DNA of 64,000 bases from Pseudotabrizicola alkalilacus (GTDB taxonomy: Bacteria; Pseudomonadota; Alphaproteobacteria; Rhodobacterales; Rhodobacteraceae): positions 248,001 to 312,000 of the forward strand of contig NZ_QWEY01000004.1 in the NCBI RefSeq assembly GCF_003443995.1. The letters run 5' to 3'. The first letter of the stretch is position 1, and every line of letters begins with the position of its first letter. Positions 9,241 to 19,800 of this stretch are shown piece by piece. Under the pieces are notes generated by a model. That model saw only the letters and a program-made list of their open reading frames with translations, was not told the DNA's origin and searched no databases. Position numbers and translations under genes: made by a program.

Positions 9241-9899
9241 AACCGGTTGGCATCCTTGGCGGCATGGGGCCAGAGGCAACGATTCTGCTGATGCAGAGAC
9301 TGTTGCGGGTTGTTCCTGCGCGCGATGATGCTGATCACATCCCGCTGATCGTCCATCAGAACCCCGCCGTGCCGAGCCGGATTGCACGGCTGATCGACGG
9401 ACAGGGTGAAGATCCCGGCCCGGTGCTTGCGGCGATGGCGCGGGACTTGGAGGCGGCAGGGGCCAAGGCGCTGGCGATGCCCTGCAACACAGCGCATGCC
9501 TTTGTGCCGCAGATCATCGCTGCATCGTCCTTGCCGTTTCTGGACATGCGCACCGCAACCGTGGCTATGCTACCGCCAGGGCGTGTGGGAATGCTGGCAT
9601 CGCCGGCAGTCCGGTTAACGGGTGTCTTTGATGAAGCGATGAAATCTGCCGGAACAGAGCCTGTCTGGCCGCAGGATGACGGCCCGGTGTTGGCCTTGAT
9701 CCGGCGGATCAAGGCGGGCGATACCGGACCGGGGGCGATGGCCGAAATGGCGCGGTTGGCGGAGCAGATGGCAGATCAAAGTGACCACCTGTTGATCGCC
9801 TGCACCGAGCTTTCGTTGCTGACCGGCTCTGTCGCCGCACCATTCACCGACAGTCTTGATTGTTTGGTATCGGCGATTGTGAGGTTTTCGCAGGGTTAG
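9237..9899 (+). CDS. aspartate/glutamate racemase family protein
   Basis: A 220-residue cofactor-independent racemase. Two catalytic cysteines are visible: MPCNTAH (around residue 82) and ACTELSLL (around residue 185). The N-terminal [11 protein letters not shown] is the substrate-phosphate-like loop of the aspartate racemase branch. The gene is coupled to the cysteate-lyase-like gene by an ATGA overlap, so a link to cysteate stereochemistry or to a D-amino acid of the same pathway is plausible but only inferred. It converges on the LysR gene with a 4-base gap. Confidence 0.85.
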   Translation: MKPVGILGGMGPEATILLMQRLLRVVPARDDADHIPLIVHQNPAVPSRIARLIDGQGEDPGPVLAAMARDLEAAGAKALAMPCNTAHAFVPQIIAASSLPFLDMRTATVAMLPPGRVGMLASPAVRLTGVFDEAMKSAGTEPVWPQDDGPVLALIRRIKAGDTGPGAMAEMARLAEQMADQSDHLLIACTELSLLTGSVAAPFTDSLDCLVSAIVRFSQG

Positions 9900-9903
9900 A
9901 GCC

Positions 9904-10881
9904 TTATTCTTCCTCGGCCACCTCGATTGCCCCGGCCAGCGTAGGTGCAATCGCATCAAACCTCGGCACCAGACGGCTGCGGATCAGTGCGCGGCAATCG
10001 CGGGCCAGTTCTTCGGGCAGACGGCCCAACTCATCGACCCGCGCAATCAGATGCACCCGGCGCACGTCACCGGCAAAGGGCAGCGGCATCACCTCCAGAT
10101 CGGGCAGAAAGCGTTCGGCATCCATCAGGTTCAGCGGGGTGGTGATCGTCCAGCCGCCGGTCTGCACCACCATGGCCAGCACCGACCGCGTCGCCTCCAG
10201 CGCAAAGCGGCGGTCGGGGTTCATCCGCACCCGGGCCAGATGGCGGGCAATGCGCTGACCAATCGGCAGGCTTTCGGAATATTGCACAAACGGCAATCGC
10301 TCCAGCGCGGCCCGCACATCGCCGCGCACCGAGCCTTTGCCCGCGACGAGCACAAGAGGTTCGCGAAGGATCGGCAGCACGCGAAAGGCCGATGTATCGG
10401 GCGGCACCATGGCAGAGACACCGATATCCGCCTCACGTGCCATCAGACGGTCGATCACATGGTCGGAACGACCGGAAAACGCGTGGACAAAACAGCGCGA
10501 CATCCGCGATTGCAGGGCAGACACCAGCACCGGCGTCAGCGACGCATCCAGATCGTCGATGATGGCAAGGTTCAGTTGCGGCAGGCTGGCCAGGCTGATC
10601 TCGGCCAGATCGGCCTGCGCCTCTGACAAGGCGGCCAGCAGTTTGTGCGCGTGACGGCGCAACACCTGACCGGCGGGGGTCAGGGTGACGGGCTTGGCCT
10701 TGCGGTCGAACAGCCGCGCGCCAACAGCCGCTTCCAACGCCGTGATATGCTGGCTGACGCCGGAGGGGGAGCCGCCAATGCGGGCGGCCGCGCCGATGAC
10801 CGACCCGGCCTCTTCCAGCGCGACAAAGACCCGAAGCCCGCGCAGGGTAAGCTCCGGCGAGGTCTTTGCCTCTTCTGCCAT
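9904..10881 (-). CDS. LysR-type transcriptional regulator
   Basis: A 325-residue LysR regulator. The N-terminal winged helix-turn-helix (LRGLRVFVALEEAGSVIGAA, then SGVSQHITALEAAVGARLFD) is followed by an effector-binding domain. The start at 10881 overlaps the proline iminopeptidase stop by one base (TGATG), so it is probably cotranslated with it. It lies tail to tail with the sulfonate-type genes; LysR regulators usually sit divergently from their targets, so whether it controls hpsN-cuyA is unknown. Confidence 0.87.
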   Translation of the reverse strand: MAEEAKTSPELTLRGLRVFVALEEAGSVIGAAARIGGSPSGVSQHITALEAAVGARLFDRKAKPVTLTPAGQVLRRHAHKLLAALSEAQADLAEISLASLPQLNLAIIDDLDASLTPVLVSALQSRMSRCFVHAFSGRSDHVIDRLMAREADIGVSAMVPPDTSAFRVLPILREPLVLVAGKGSVRGDVRAALERLPFVQYSESLPIGQRIARHLARVRMNPDRRFALEATRSVLAMVVQTGGWTITTPLNLMDAERFLPDLEVMPLPFAGDVRRVHLIARVDELGRLPEELARDCRALIRSRLVPRFDAIAPTLAGAIEVAEEE

Positions 10882-11852
10882 CAGGGGCGCAGGCTGTCCA
10901 TCACGCGGACCAGTCCGGCCGAGATGCCCGGCTCTGACAGCGCATGTCCCGCCAGCGGCACCATGGTCAGGTGGCAACGATCCCAGCCTTCGGCCAGCTT
11001 CCACGCCGAGGTGGGGGGGCAGATCATGTCATAGCGGCCCTGAATGATATGGGCGGGAAGATGCGTGATCCGGTTCTTTTCGCGCAAGATCCAGCCATCC
11101 TGTTCCAGAAAGCCGCCGTTGTGAAAATAATGGTTCTCGAGCCGTGAAAACGCGCGGGCATATTCGCCGGCACTTTCCCCCATCGGGCCGTCGTGATGCA
11201 CCGATGCAAGCGCGTTTTCCCAATTGGCCCAGATGCGGCCAAAGCGGATTTCTTCCATCATATTGCCGGAAAACAGCCTGCGGTGATAGGCAGAGATCAT
11301 GTTCCTGCGCTCATCCGGCGGGATTGGGGCGATGAACCGGGCCCACAGCTCGGGGAAAAACGCGCCCGCGCCGCCGCCGTAGAACCAGTCCAGCTCTGCC
11401 TGCGTCATCAGAAAGACGCCGCGCAACACCAGATGCACCACACGGGCGGGGTGGCTGATGGCGTAGATCAACACCAGCGTCGCCCCCCAACTGCCGCCAA
11501 ACAGGATGACCTGCTCGATGCCCAGCTCTTTCCGGATCGTCTCGATATCGCGGACAAGATGCCAGGTGGTGTTGTCTGACACGCTGGCATGGGGGCGGGA
11601 TCGCCCGCAACCGCGCTGGTCAAACAGCACAACACGATACACCGAAGGGTCGAAATAACGCCGCATCGCGGGCGAACAGCCACCGCCCGGCCCGCCGTGC
11701 AGCACCAGAACCGGGATGCCATCCGGCCTGCCACATTGCTCGACGTAAATCTTGTGACCGTCCCCCATGTCGATCACCCGCTGGTCGAACGGGTCAACCG
11801 GCGGGTAAAGGTATTCGACTGCGCGCTTTTGGCCTGATCTCTGATCCATCAT
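10881..11852 (-). CDS. pip: proline iminopeptidase
   Basis: A 323-residue alpha/beta hydrolase of peptidase family S33 that releases N-terminal proline from peptides in the cytoplasm. Visible features are the oxyanion-hole HGGPGGG, the nucleophile elbow GGSWGATL, the acid region GRYDMICP and the catalytic His in LAGHALSEPG. The adjacent ATG codons at 11850-11852 and 11847-11849 are both possible starts. The gene diverges from ubiG, and a promoter-like element immediately upstream could give a leaderless transcript. It is coupled to the downstream LysR gene. Confidence 0.92.
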   Translation of the reverse strand: MMDQRSGQKRAVEYLYPPVDPFDQRVIDMGDGHKIYVEQCGRPDGIPVLVLHGGPGGGCSPAMRRYFDPSVYRVVLFDQRGCGRSRPHASVSDNTTWHLVRDIETIRKELGIEQVILFGGSWGATLVLIYAISHPARVVHLVLRGVFLMTQAELDWFYGGGAGAFFPELWARFIAPIPPDERRNMISAYHRRLFSGNMMEEIRFGRIWANWENALASVHHDGPMGESAGEYARAFSRLENHYFHNGGFLEQDGWILREKNRITHLPAHIIQGRYDMICPPTSAWKLAEGWDRCHLTMVPLAGHALSEPGISAGLVRVMDSLRP

Positions 11853-11858
11853 AGCCCT

Positions 11859-11886
11859 ATATAACGTGTAAGCAGCCCGCGTCCAA
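11859..11886 (-). promoter_or_regulatory. predicted sigma-70-type promoter for pip
   Basis: Reading leftward, TTGGAC (11886-11881), a 16-base spacer and TTATAT (11864-11859) resemble -35 and -10 hexamers. Transcription would then start at about 11850-11853, on or next to the pip ATG. This is pattern matching only. Confidence 0.35.
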
Positions 11887-11909
11887 AGGGCATTCGGAAG
11901 GGAAATGTG

Positions 11910-12650
11910 ATGGAAAGCCAAACAACCGTCGATCCGGCAGAGGTGGCGAAATTCGAGGCGATGGCGGCAGAGTGGTGGGACCCGAACGGCAAGTTCAAGC
12001 CGCTGCATATGCTCAACCCGTGCCGGCTGGATTACATCGCCGGCCAGATCGCGGCAGAATTTGACCGCGATCTGGCGAAACCCTTGCCGTTCAAAGGGTT
12101 GCGGCTTTTGGATATTGGCTGCGGTGGTGGGCTTCTGGCCGAGCCGATGGCACGGCTGGGGGCAGAGGTGGTCGGCGCGGATGCCGCGCCCCGCAACATT
12201 CCGGTGGCGCAGGTGCATGCAGCGCAATCGGGACTGAGCATCGACTACCGCCACACCACCGCCGAAGACATGGCCGCGGCAGGGGAGCAGTTTGACGTGG
12301 TGCTGAACATGGAGGTGGTGGAGCATGTGTCGGACCCGCTGGCTTATCTGACCGCCTGTCAGCAATTGCTGGTACCGGGGGGGCTGATGATCTGCTCGAC
12401 CCTGAACCGGAATCCGAAATCCTTTCTGATGGCGATTGTCGGGGCTGAACATGTGATGCGCTGGCTGCCAAAGGGCACTCATGACTGGAAAAAGTTCATC
12501 ACGCCGGATGAGCTGTGTGACCTTATCCGCAAGGCAGGGCTCGACCCGGTGGACCGCAAGGGCATGGTGTTCAACCCGGTCTCCTGGTCATGGAGCCTGT
12601 CGTCGCGTGATCTGAGCGTGAACTATGTGACGGCCAGCCTGAAGCGATGA
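11910..12650 (+). CDS. ubiG: ubiquinone biosynthesis O-methyltransferase UbiG
   Basis: A 246-residue SAM-dependent methyltransferase carrying out both O-methylations in ubiquinone synthesis. The SAM motif [19 protein letters not shown], the post-I acidic VVGAD, the UbiG-typical [19 protein letters not shown] at the N-terminus and [10 protein letters not shown] with NPVSWSW near the C-terminus identify it. A GTG one codon upstream is an alternative start; the ATG at 11910 is better spaced from GGAAGGGA. Confidence 0.95.
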   Translation: MESQTTVDPAEVAKFEAMAAEWWDPNGKFKPLHMLNPCRLDYIAGQIAAEFDRDLAKPLPFKGLRLLDIGCGGGLLAEPMARLGAEVVGADAAPRNIPVAQVHAAQSGLSIDYRHTTAEDMAAAGEQFDVVLNMEVVEHVSDPLAYLTACQQLLVPGGLMICSTLNRNPKSFLMAIVGAEHVMRWLPKGTHDWKKFITPDELCDLIRKAGLDPVDRKGMVFNPVSWSWSLSSRDLSVNYVTASLKR

Positions 12651-12749
12651 AGACACGAAGGCCACAGGTGTTTGGGCGATCTTTACAATTCTCGTGCAAA
12701 CAATTGGTCGGGGCGCATACTTGGTCCGGTTCAGTCAGGGTTTGAAATA

Positions 12750-14501
12750 ATGTCATCCGTGCCCGCCAGCGCCGATCAGACTGCCCGCGGCAGGGCCGAA
12801 CTGGCGCAGGCGCGGCGTGAAACACGCGGCCTGTTGCTGGCCGCGGTCCTGTTCAGTGTGTTCGTCAACCTGCTGATGCTGACCGGGCCGCTCTATATGC
12901 TGCAGGTCTACGACCGGGTGCTGGGCAGCCGGTCAGAGGCGACGCTTGTGGCACTGTCGATTCTGGTGCTGTTCCTGTTTCTGGCGATGGGTCTGCTGGA
13001 TCATGCGCGCGCGCGTCTGCTCGCGCGAATCGGGGTCCGCTTGCAGGCCCGGCTGGACCGGCGGGTGTTTGAGGCGGCCTTGGCTCGCGCCAGTGCCGTA
13101 CCGGGTGATCCGCTGGCCAGCTCTGCGCAGCGCGATCTGGAGGCGATGCAACGGTTCTGGACCTCACCGATTTCCGCAGCGGTGATGGACATGCCGTGGA
13201 CGGCACTGTTTCTGGTGGCGATCTTTGTCTTTCATCCTCTGCTGGGCTGGCTGGCGCTGGGCGGCGGCGCGGTTCTGGTAGTGCTGGCGCTGGCCAATCA
13301 GCATTTTGCCAAAGCTCCGGTCTTGCACGCCGGTGCTGCCACCGTCGCGGCAGAGCGGATGGCCGACCGGCTGAAGGCCGATGCCGAACTGCTGCGCGCG
13401 CTGGGCATGATCCGGTCGGCCTTTCACCGCTGGTCGGTGGCGCGACAAGATGCGCTGGCCAGCGGGTTGGCTAGCGCAGATCTGGGCGGGCGGTTCACCA
13501 GCGCAACCCGTGCGCTGCGCATGTTGCTGCAATCGGCGATTCTGGGGCTGGGGGCCTGGCTGGTGTTGCAGGATCAGCTGACCGCCGGGGCGATGATTGC
13601 GGCGTCAATCGTGATGGGCCGCGCGCTGGCCCCGATCGAACAGGCGATTGGTCAATGGGCGGTGCTGACCCGCGCGCGCGAGGGGCGGGACAACCTTCTG
13701 CGCCTGCTGTCAATCCAGCAGCCAGAACCACAACGCACCGCACTGCCCCGCCCCCGCGCAGCACTGGAGGCAGAGGCGCTGTCGCTGATACTGCCGGGCA
13801 ATCCGGCCCCGGTTCTGCGCGGCATCAGCTTTCGGCTCGAGCCGGGGCAGGCATTGGGAATCATCGGGCCGTCGGGTGCAGGGAAATCGACTCTGGGCCG
13901 GGCCATCGTGGGGGCTGTGCGACCCACGGCGGGCAAGATCCGGCTGGATGGTGCCGAACTTGGGCAGTATGACCCGGATGTACTGGGCAGCTACTTTGGC
14001 TATCTGCCGCAGACCGTGTCGCTGTTTGATGCGACCGTGGCCGAAAATATCGCGCGCCTGACACCGCAGCCCGATGCGGCAATGGTGGTGGCGGCGGCAA
14101 AAGCAGCGGCGGCGCATGAGATGATTCTGAAACTGGCAAAGGGCTATGATACGCCGCTGTCATCCATCGGCGGCCAGCTTTCGGGCGGGCAGGTGCAACG
14201 GGTCGGGCTGGCGCGGGCGCTGTACGGCAATCCGGTGGTGCTGGTGCTGGATGAGCCGAACTCCAACCTCGACAATGACGGGTCGGTGGCCTTGAACACG
14301 GCGATCCGCCAGATAAAGGCGGCGGGCGGGTCGGTGATCGTGATCGCCCATCGCCCGGCGGCGATACAGGAATGCGACCTGCTGCTGGTTCTGGAAGATG
14401 GCCAGCGCCGCGCCTTTGGCCCGCGGGATGAGGTGCTGCGTGGCATGGTCAAGAACCACACCGAACTGGTCCGCAGCAAAGGACCGGGAGGAATGTCATG
14501 A
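12750..14501 (+). CDS. type I secretion system permease/ATPase (PrtD family)
   Basis: A 583-residue half-transporter with an N-terminal six-helix membrane domain (typical LTGPLYMLQVYDRVLGSRSE) and a C-terminal ATPase: Walker A GPSGAGKST, signature LSGGQVQ, Walker B VLVLDEPNSNLD, switch His in IAHRP. Length and N-terminus match the PrtD/AprD group that exports proteases, lipases or RTX proteins with a C-terminal signal; there is no C39 domain. It overlaps the HlyD-type gene by ATGA. No TolC-type gene and no recognisable substrate lie next to it, unlike the second type I system at 54-59 kb. Confidence 0.92.
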   Translation: MSSVPASADQTARGRAELAQARRETRGLLLAAVLFSVFVNLLMLTGPLYMLQVYDRVLGSRSEATLVALSILVLFLFLAMGLLDHARARLLARIGVRLQARLDRRVFEAALARASAVPGDPLASSAQRDLEAMQRFWTSPISAAVMDMPWTALFLVAIFVFHPLLGWLALGGGAVLVVLALANQHFAKAPVLHAGAATVAAERMADRLKADAELLRALGMIRSAFHRWSVARQDALASGLASADLGGRFTSATRALRMLLQSAILGLGAWLVLQDQLTAGAMIAASIVMGRALAPIEQAIGQWAVLTRAREGRDNLLRLLSIQQPEPQRTALPRPRAALEAEALSLILPGNPAPVLRGISFRLEPGQALGIIGPSGAGKSTLGRAIVGAVRPTAGKIRLDGAELGQYDPDVLGSYFGYLPQTVSLFDATVAENIARLTPQPDAAMVVAAAKAAAAHEMILKLAKGYDTPLSSIGGQLSGGQVQRVGLARALYGNPVVLVLDEPNSNLDNDGSVALNTAIRQIKAAGGSVIVIAHRPAAIQECDLLLVLEDGQRRAFGPRDEVLRGMVKNHTELVRSKGPGGMS

Positions 14502-15805
14502 CCACCCCCGACCTGCCGCCCGCGTACAGCGCAAAAGCCCCGCTTTGGGTTGGCGGGATAACCCTGCTGGCGCTGGTGGGGGGCCTGGGTCTGTGGTCGG
14601 TGACGACAACGATCTCGGGCGCAATCGTCGCCCCCGGCCGAGTGGAAGTGGAGCAGAACCGTCAGGTGGTGCAACACCCTGACGGCGGCGTTGTCGCCGA
14701 AATTCTGGTCAGCGAAGGCGCGAGCGTGATGGCGGGGGATATTCTGCTGCGGCTGGATGGCACGCTGGTGAAATCGGAACTGACGATCATCGACGGCCAG
14801 TTGTCAGAGGTGCAGGCCCGCCGTGCCCGGCTGGAGGCGGAGCGGGATGACGCCGTGGAACTGGCTTTGCCCGAAGCTCTTACCCGGCGCGCGACGGAAA
14901 ACCCCGACGCGGCAGAGCAGATCGAAGGCCAGCGCCGGCTGTTTGTGGCCCGGCGCGAAACGCTGGCCGGCACGGTTGAACAGCTGGAAAAGCGCAAGGC
15001 CCAAACCGCGTCCCAGATCGACGGCATCGACGCGCAATCCGTTGCCCTGTCGGATCAGCTGAACCTGATCGGGCAGGAACTGGCGGATCAGCAGGCGCTA
15101 CTGGCCAAAGGTCTGGCGCAGGCCCCACGGGTGCTGGCCCTGCAACGCGAGGCGGCACGGCTGGCCGGTCAGGTCGGCGAGCTGGCGGCCACACGCGCGC
15201 AGGCCGAAGGCCGGATCACCGAGATCGAGCTGGAAATTCTGGGCCTGTCGTCGCAGCGGCGCGAAGAAGCCAACACGCAACTGCGCGACATCGGCACCGC
15301 CGAGCTGGAACTGATCCAGCGCCAGCGCGCCCTTTCGGAACAGGTGGCGCGGCTGGATATCCGCGCGCCGGTGTCGGGCACTGTGCTGGGGTTGCAGGTC
15401 ACCACACCGCGCGCGGTGCTGCGCCCGGCGGATCCGGTGGCCCATATCATCCCGCAGGATCGCCCGCTGGTGATCGCGGCGCAGATCGCGCCGATCCACA
15501 TTGATGAGGTCTATGTCGGCCAGCCGGTCAAGCTGATGTTTCCGGCCTTTTCGGCCCGCACCACGCCAGAGCTGGGCGGCTTTGTCACCATCGTTTCAGC
15601 CGATTCCCTCACCGACCCGGCCACCAATGTGCCCTATTACCGCGCCGAAATCTCGATCACCCCGGCAGAGGCGGGTCGTCTGGGTCAAACCCTGTTGCCG
15701 GGCATGCCGGTGGAGGCGTTTATCCAGACCGAGGCACGCACGCCGATGGCCTATCTGGTCAAGCCGTTCACCGACTATTTCACCCATGCCTTTCGCGAAA
15801 GCTGA
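14498..15805 (+). CDS. HlyD-family type I secretion periplasmic adaptor
   Basis: A 435-residue membrane-fusion protein: one N-terminal membrane helix (residues ~20-42), a lipoyl-like half motif (RQVVQHPDGGVVAEILVSEG), a long coiled-coil hairpin (residues ~95-285), then the second lipoyl half and beta-barrel (RLDIRAPVSGTVLGLQV). It links the inner-membrane ABC transporter to a TolC-type channel. Translation is coupled to the ABC gene. It converges on purU with only three bases between stops. Confidence 0.92.
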   Translation: MTTPDLPPAYSAKAPLWVGGITLLALVGGLGLWSVTTTISGAIVAPGRVEVEQNRQVVQHPDGGVVAEILVSEGASVMAGDILLRLDGTLVKSELTIIDGQLSEVQARRARLEAERDDAVELALPEALTRRATENPDAAEQIEGQRRLFVARRETLAGTVEQLEKRKAQTASQIDGIDAQSVALSDQLNLIGQELADQQALLAKGLAQAPRVLALQREAARLAGQVGELAATRAQAEGRITEIELEILGLSSQRREEANTQLRDIGTAELELIQRQRALSEQVARLDIRAPVSGTVLGLQVTTPRAVLRPADPVAHIIPQDRPLVIAAQIAPIHIDEVYVGQPVKLMFPAFSARTTPELGGFVTIVSADSLTDPATNVPYYRAEISITPAEAGRLGQTLLPGMPVEAFIQTEARTPMAYLVKPFTDYFTHAFRES

Positions 15806-15808
15806 GGG

Positions 15809-16693
15809 TCAGCCCATCCGCTCTGACGCATAAGAGCCGGGCGATGCGGGGAAGACCACGGTCTTGCTGCCGTTGATAAAGACGCGGCCATGAACATGGG
15901 CGTGGATCGCCCGCGACAGCACCTGCGCCTCGACATCGCGGCCGAGCGAGACGTAATCTTCATTCGATTGCGCATGGGTCACGCGGATGATGTCCTGCTC
16001 GATGATCGGGCCTTCGTCCAGGTCGGCGGTGACGTAATGCGAGGTCGCACCGATCAGTTTCACACCCTTTTCAAAGGCTTGCTTGTAGGGATTCGCGCCC
16101 TTGAAGCTGGGCAAAAAGGAATGGTGGATGTTGATGATCCGGCCCGACATCTTGCGGCACATCTCGTCGGACAGCACCTGCATATAGCGCGCCAGCACAA
16201 TCAGTTCGGCCCCGGTGTCTTCGACAATCCGCATCTGCTCGGCCTCGGCCTGCGCCTTGTTTTGCGGCGTGACCTTGATGCAGTAATAGGGAATATCCTG
16301 ATTCACCACGACCTTTTGGTAATCCATATGGTTCGAGATCACGGCGGCAATCTCTACCGGCAATGCGCCGATGCGCGAGCGATACAGGAGGTCATTCAGA
16401 CAATGGCCAAAGCGGCTGACCATGATGATGACGCGGCGTTTTACCAGCTCGTCAAAGAACTCGGCCTGCATCCCGAATTGCGTGGCAATCGGGCCAAAGC
16501 CGTTGCGCAGATCCTCCAGCCCCTTGCCGCCTTCTGACCGGAAGCTGACGCGCATGAAGAAATTGCCGGTGCCAGTGTCGTCAAACTGCGAGCTGTCGGT
16601 GATGTTGCAGGACTGGTCGGCCAGAAAGGTCGAGATGGCCGCGACGATCCCACGGGTCGATGGGCATTGGACGCGAAGCGCAAAGCTGGTCAT
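15809..16693 (-). CDS. purU: formyltetrahydrofolate deformylase PurU
   Basis: A 294-residue enzyme hydrolysing 10-formyl-THF to formate and THF. An N-terminal ACT domain (residues ~1-85, starting FALRVQCPSTRGIVAAI) precedes the formyltransferase-fold catalytic domain with INIHHSFLPSF and GATSHYVTADLDEGPIIEQD, which carry the expected catalytic His and Asp. The start at 16693 is where the ACT domain begins; an upstream in-frame start at 16723 adds ten unlikely residues. Confidence 0.94.
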   Translation of the reverse strand: MTSFALRVQCPSTRGIVAAISTFLADQSCNITDSSQFDDTGTGNFFMRVSFRSEGGKGLEDLRNGFGPIATQFGMQAEFFDELVKRRVIIMVSRFGHCLNDLLYRSRIGALPVEIAAVISNHMDYQKVVVNQDIPYYCIKVTPQNKAQAEAEQMRIVEDTGAELIVLARYMQVLSDEMCRKMSGRIINIHHSFLPSFKGANPYKQAFEKGVKLIGATSHYVTADLDEGPIIEQDIIRVTHAQSNEDYVSLGRDVEAQVLSRAIHAHVHGRVFINGSKTVVFPASPGSYASERMG

Positions 16694-16823
16694 GTGGCGT
16701 TCTTTCAGTGGGTGCGGGGCCAAGGTCTATGGGGCGGATGATAGTCAGCCGCCCTTACACCCGAATGACCGGCTGCGAACAAGCATGATCCATTCGCGTC
16801 TTTCGATGGCCCCGGCGGCAGGA

Positions 16824-19800
16824 TTACTCCGCCGCCGCCAGTGGGGTAACGGCACGCGGCCCGGCGATGGCATCCAGCCGGTCACGCAAGGCGCGCTGTT
16901 CGGCATCCAGCAGCGCGATGCGTTCGGCCAGCACTTCCGCCGCCGGAGCCTCGGCATCGGCCTCTTTCGGGCCGACCATACGGCTGAACAGGCGGGCCAG
17001 CACACGGCTCAGGTCATCCATGATCAGGTAGAACGCCGGAACGACCACCAGCGACAGAACCGTCGATACGATGATGCCGCCGATCACCGCCGTCGCCATC
17101 GGCGCGCGGAAAGACCCGCCCTCGCCCACACCCAGCGCCGACGGCAACATGCCCGCCGACATGGCAATCGAGGTCATGACGATGGGGCGGGCGCGTTTGT
17201 GCCCGGCCTCCATCACGGCGGCAAAGCGTTCCATGCCTTGCGCGCGCATCTCGATGGCAAAGTCGATCAGCAGAATGGCGTTTTTGGTGACGATCCCCAT
17301 CAGCATCAGAATACCGATCAGCACCGGCATCGACACCGCCGATCCGGTCAGGATCAGCGCGGCAGCGACACCACCGATGGCCAGTGGCAAGGAAAACAGG
17401 ATGGTAAAAGGCTGGATCACCGATTTGAACAAGAGGATCAGCACGGTCAGCACCAGCATCAGACCCAGCAGCATGGCGTTGCCAAAGCTGGCCACCATTT
17501 CATTCTGCACCTCGGCATCGCCCGCCTCTTGCACGCGGACGCCGGGGGGCAGTTCAACCGTCGCCACGATGTCGTTGAAACGCGCGGTCGCGGTGCCCAG
17601 CGCCACACCAACGGGCAGGTTGGCACCAATGGTTGCGCGTCGTTCACGGTTCAGGCGGTTGACGGTAGAGGGGCCCTCGGCAATCGCGACATCGGCGACA
17701 GCGGCCAGCGGCACAACAGAGCCTGTGGCGGTAGTCAGTTTCAGCGCTGAAATCCGGGCCAGATCTTCACGCGCGGCAGAGTTCAGCCGCACCCGGACCG
17801 GAACCAGCCGGTTATCAATCGACAGTTTGGCAAGCGCTGCGTCAACATCGCCGATGGTGGCCACCCGGACCACTTCGGCAATCTGCGCGGTGGTGATGCC
17901 CAGACGTGCCGCCTCATCCATGCGCGGGGTGATCTGGATTTCGGGGCGGGGCAGCGCCCCTTCGGATGCGACATTTGCCAGCAGCGGATCACCTGACAGT
18001 GCGGTTTCCAACCGGCTGACCGCAAGGTTCAGGTCCGCCTCGTTGGAGGACAGGACGGAAAAGGAAATGTCGCGTTGGCCCCGGTCGTTAAGCTTGAACG
18101 CCCGCATGTCGGGCACCAATGCCAGACGCTGGAACACCGCTTCTTCGATGACATTTTGCGGAATGGTGCGGCCCTTGTTTGCAACTTCGGGCACCAGCCC
18201 GCCGATAACCGGGATAGACCGCCCGATCTGCGACAGCTTGAGCAGCAGCGAATGGTCGAGCCGGGTCAGCAGAATGGTGACAGAGGCGCGGCGGATATCA
18301 CGCTCGCCGGTCGGTGATGCGCCGCCCAGGATGAACACATTGTCCACCCAATCTACATCTTCAATCGCGGTATAGATCGCCTTGGTGGTGCGCTCGGTTT
18401 CTTCCAGCGTGGTTCCGGGTGGCAGTTCGACCGAGACGGCAATCCGGCTGACATCTTCCGGAGGCAGGAAAGAGCCGGGGATCTGGATCATATAATAGAC
18501 CGAAACCGCCAGAACCCCGATAGCCGACAGCAGCGTGACATAGCGAAAGCGCAGCGACGTGCGGATCAGGCGCAGATAGCCGGTCATGATCCAGCCATCG
18601 TTGTGGCTGTCCTCATGCCCGTCTTTGTCGCGCATCAGATAGGCGGCCATCATCGGGGTGATCAACCGCGCCACGATCAGAGAGAACAGCACGGCAATTG
18701 CGACGGTCATGCCGAACTGGCGGAAATACTGGCCGGGAATGCCGGGCATGAACGACACCGGCACAAACACAGCGACGATGGTAAAGGTGGTGGCAATCAC
18801 GGCCAGACCGATTTCATCCGCGGCCTCGATTGCCGCGCGGAACGGGGTCTTGCCCATGCGGATGTGTCGGGCGATGTTTTCTATCTCGACGATGGCATCA
18901 TCGACAAGGATGCCGGTCGCGAGAGTGAGGGCAAGAAACGACACGAGGTTGAGCGAAAACCCCAGCAGGTCCATGATGAAAAAGGTGGGTACAGCGGAAA
19001 GCGGCAAGGCAACGGCGGCAATAAGTGTCGCGCGCCAGTTTTTCAGAAAGGCCAGCACGACCAGAACCGCCAGGATTGCGCCTTCGATCAGGGTGTGCAG
19101 GGCGGATTCGTAGTTGCCGTAGGTATAAAACACCGTCTCATCGACCAGTTCGATGCCGACATCAGGATGCGCTGCGCGGATCACTTCCAGCTGTGCGTTG
19201 ACGGTTTCGGCCACCGATACCTCTGACGCACCGCTGGCGCGGTAGACGGCAAAGCTGACAACGCGGTCACCGTTCAGGCTGGAAAAGCTGCGCAACTCTT
19301 CATAGCTGTCGATCACCTCGCCCAGATCGGTCAGCCGAACCTTGCGCCCCGATGGCAGCGCGATGGTGGTCTCTGCCAGACGCTCCACCGTGGCGGCATC
19401 GCCCAGCGTGCGGATCGCCTGTTCGCCCGAACCGAGTTCGGACCGGCCGGAGCCAAGGTTGGCGTTGGTGGCGCGCAGTTGCTGGTTCACGGCCGAAGCG
19501 CTGATGCCAAAACTGTCCAGCCGCACCGGGTCAAGCTCTACCCGGATTTCTCGGTCTGCGCCGCCAAAGCGTGAAACGCGGCCAATACCGGGGCGGCCTT
19601 GCAGGCCACGGGTCACGACATCATCGACAAACCACGACAGTTCTTCCAGCGTCTTGTCGGGGGCGGTCACGGCAAAGGTCATGATCGCCTGACCTTCAAC
19701 GTCGATCCGGCTGACGATCGGCGCCTCAATCGAGGCGGGCAGATCGCCGCGGATCTGGTCAATGGCGTCTTTGGTATCCTGCACGGCCTTTTCGGTCGGC

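Noticed and set aside
16371-18375. Long plus-strand frames opposite the RND pump and purU
   Set aside because: They are antisense shadows; the minus-strand proteins have full family motifs and normal lengths.
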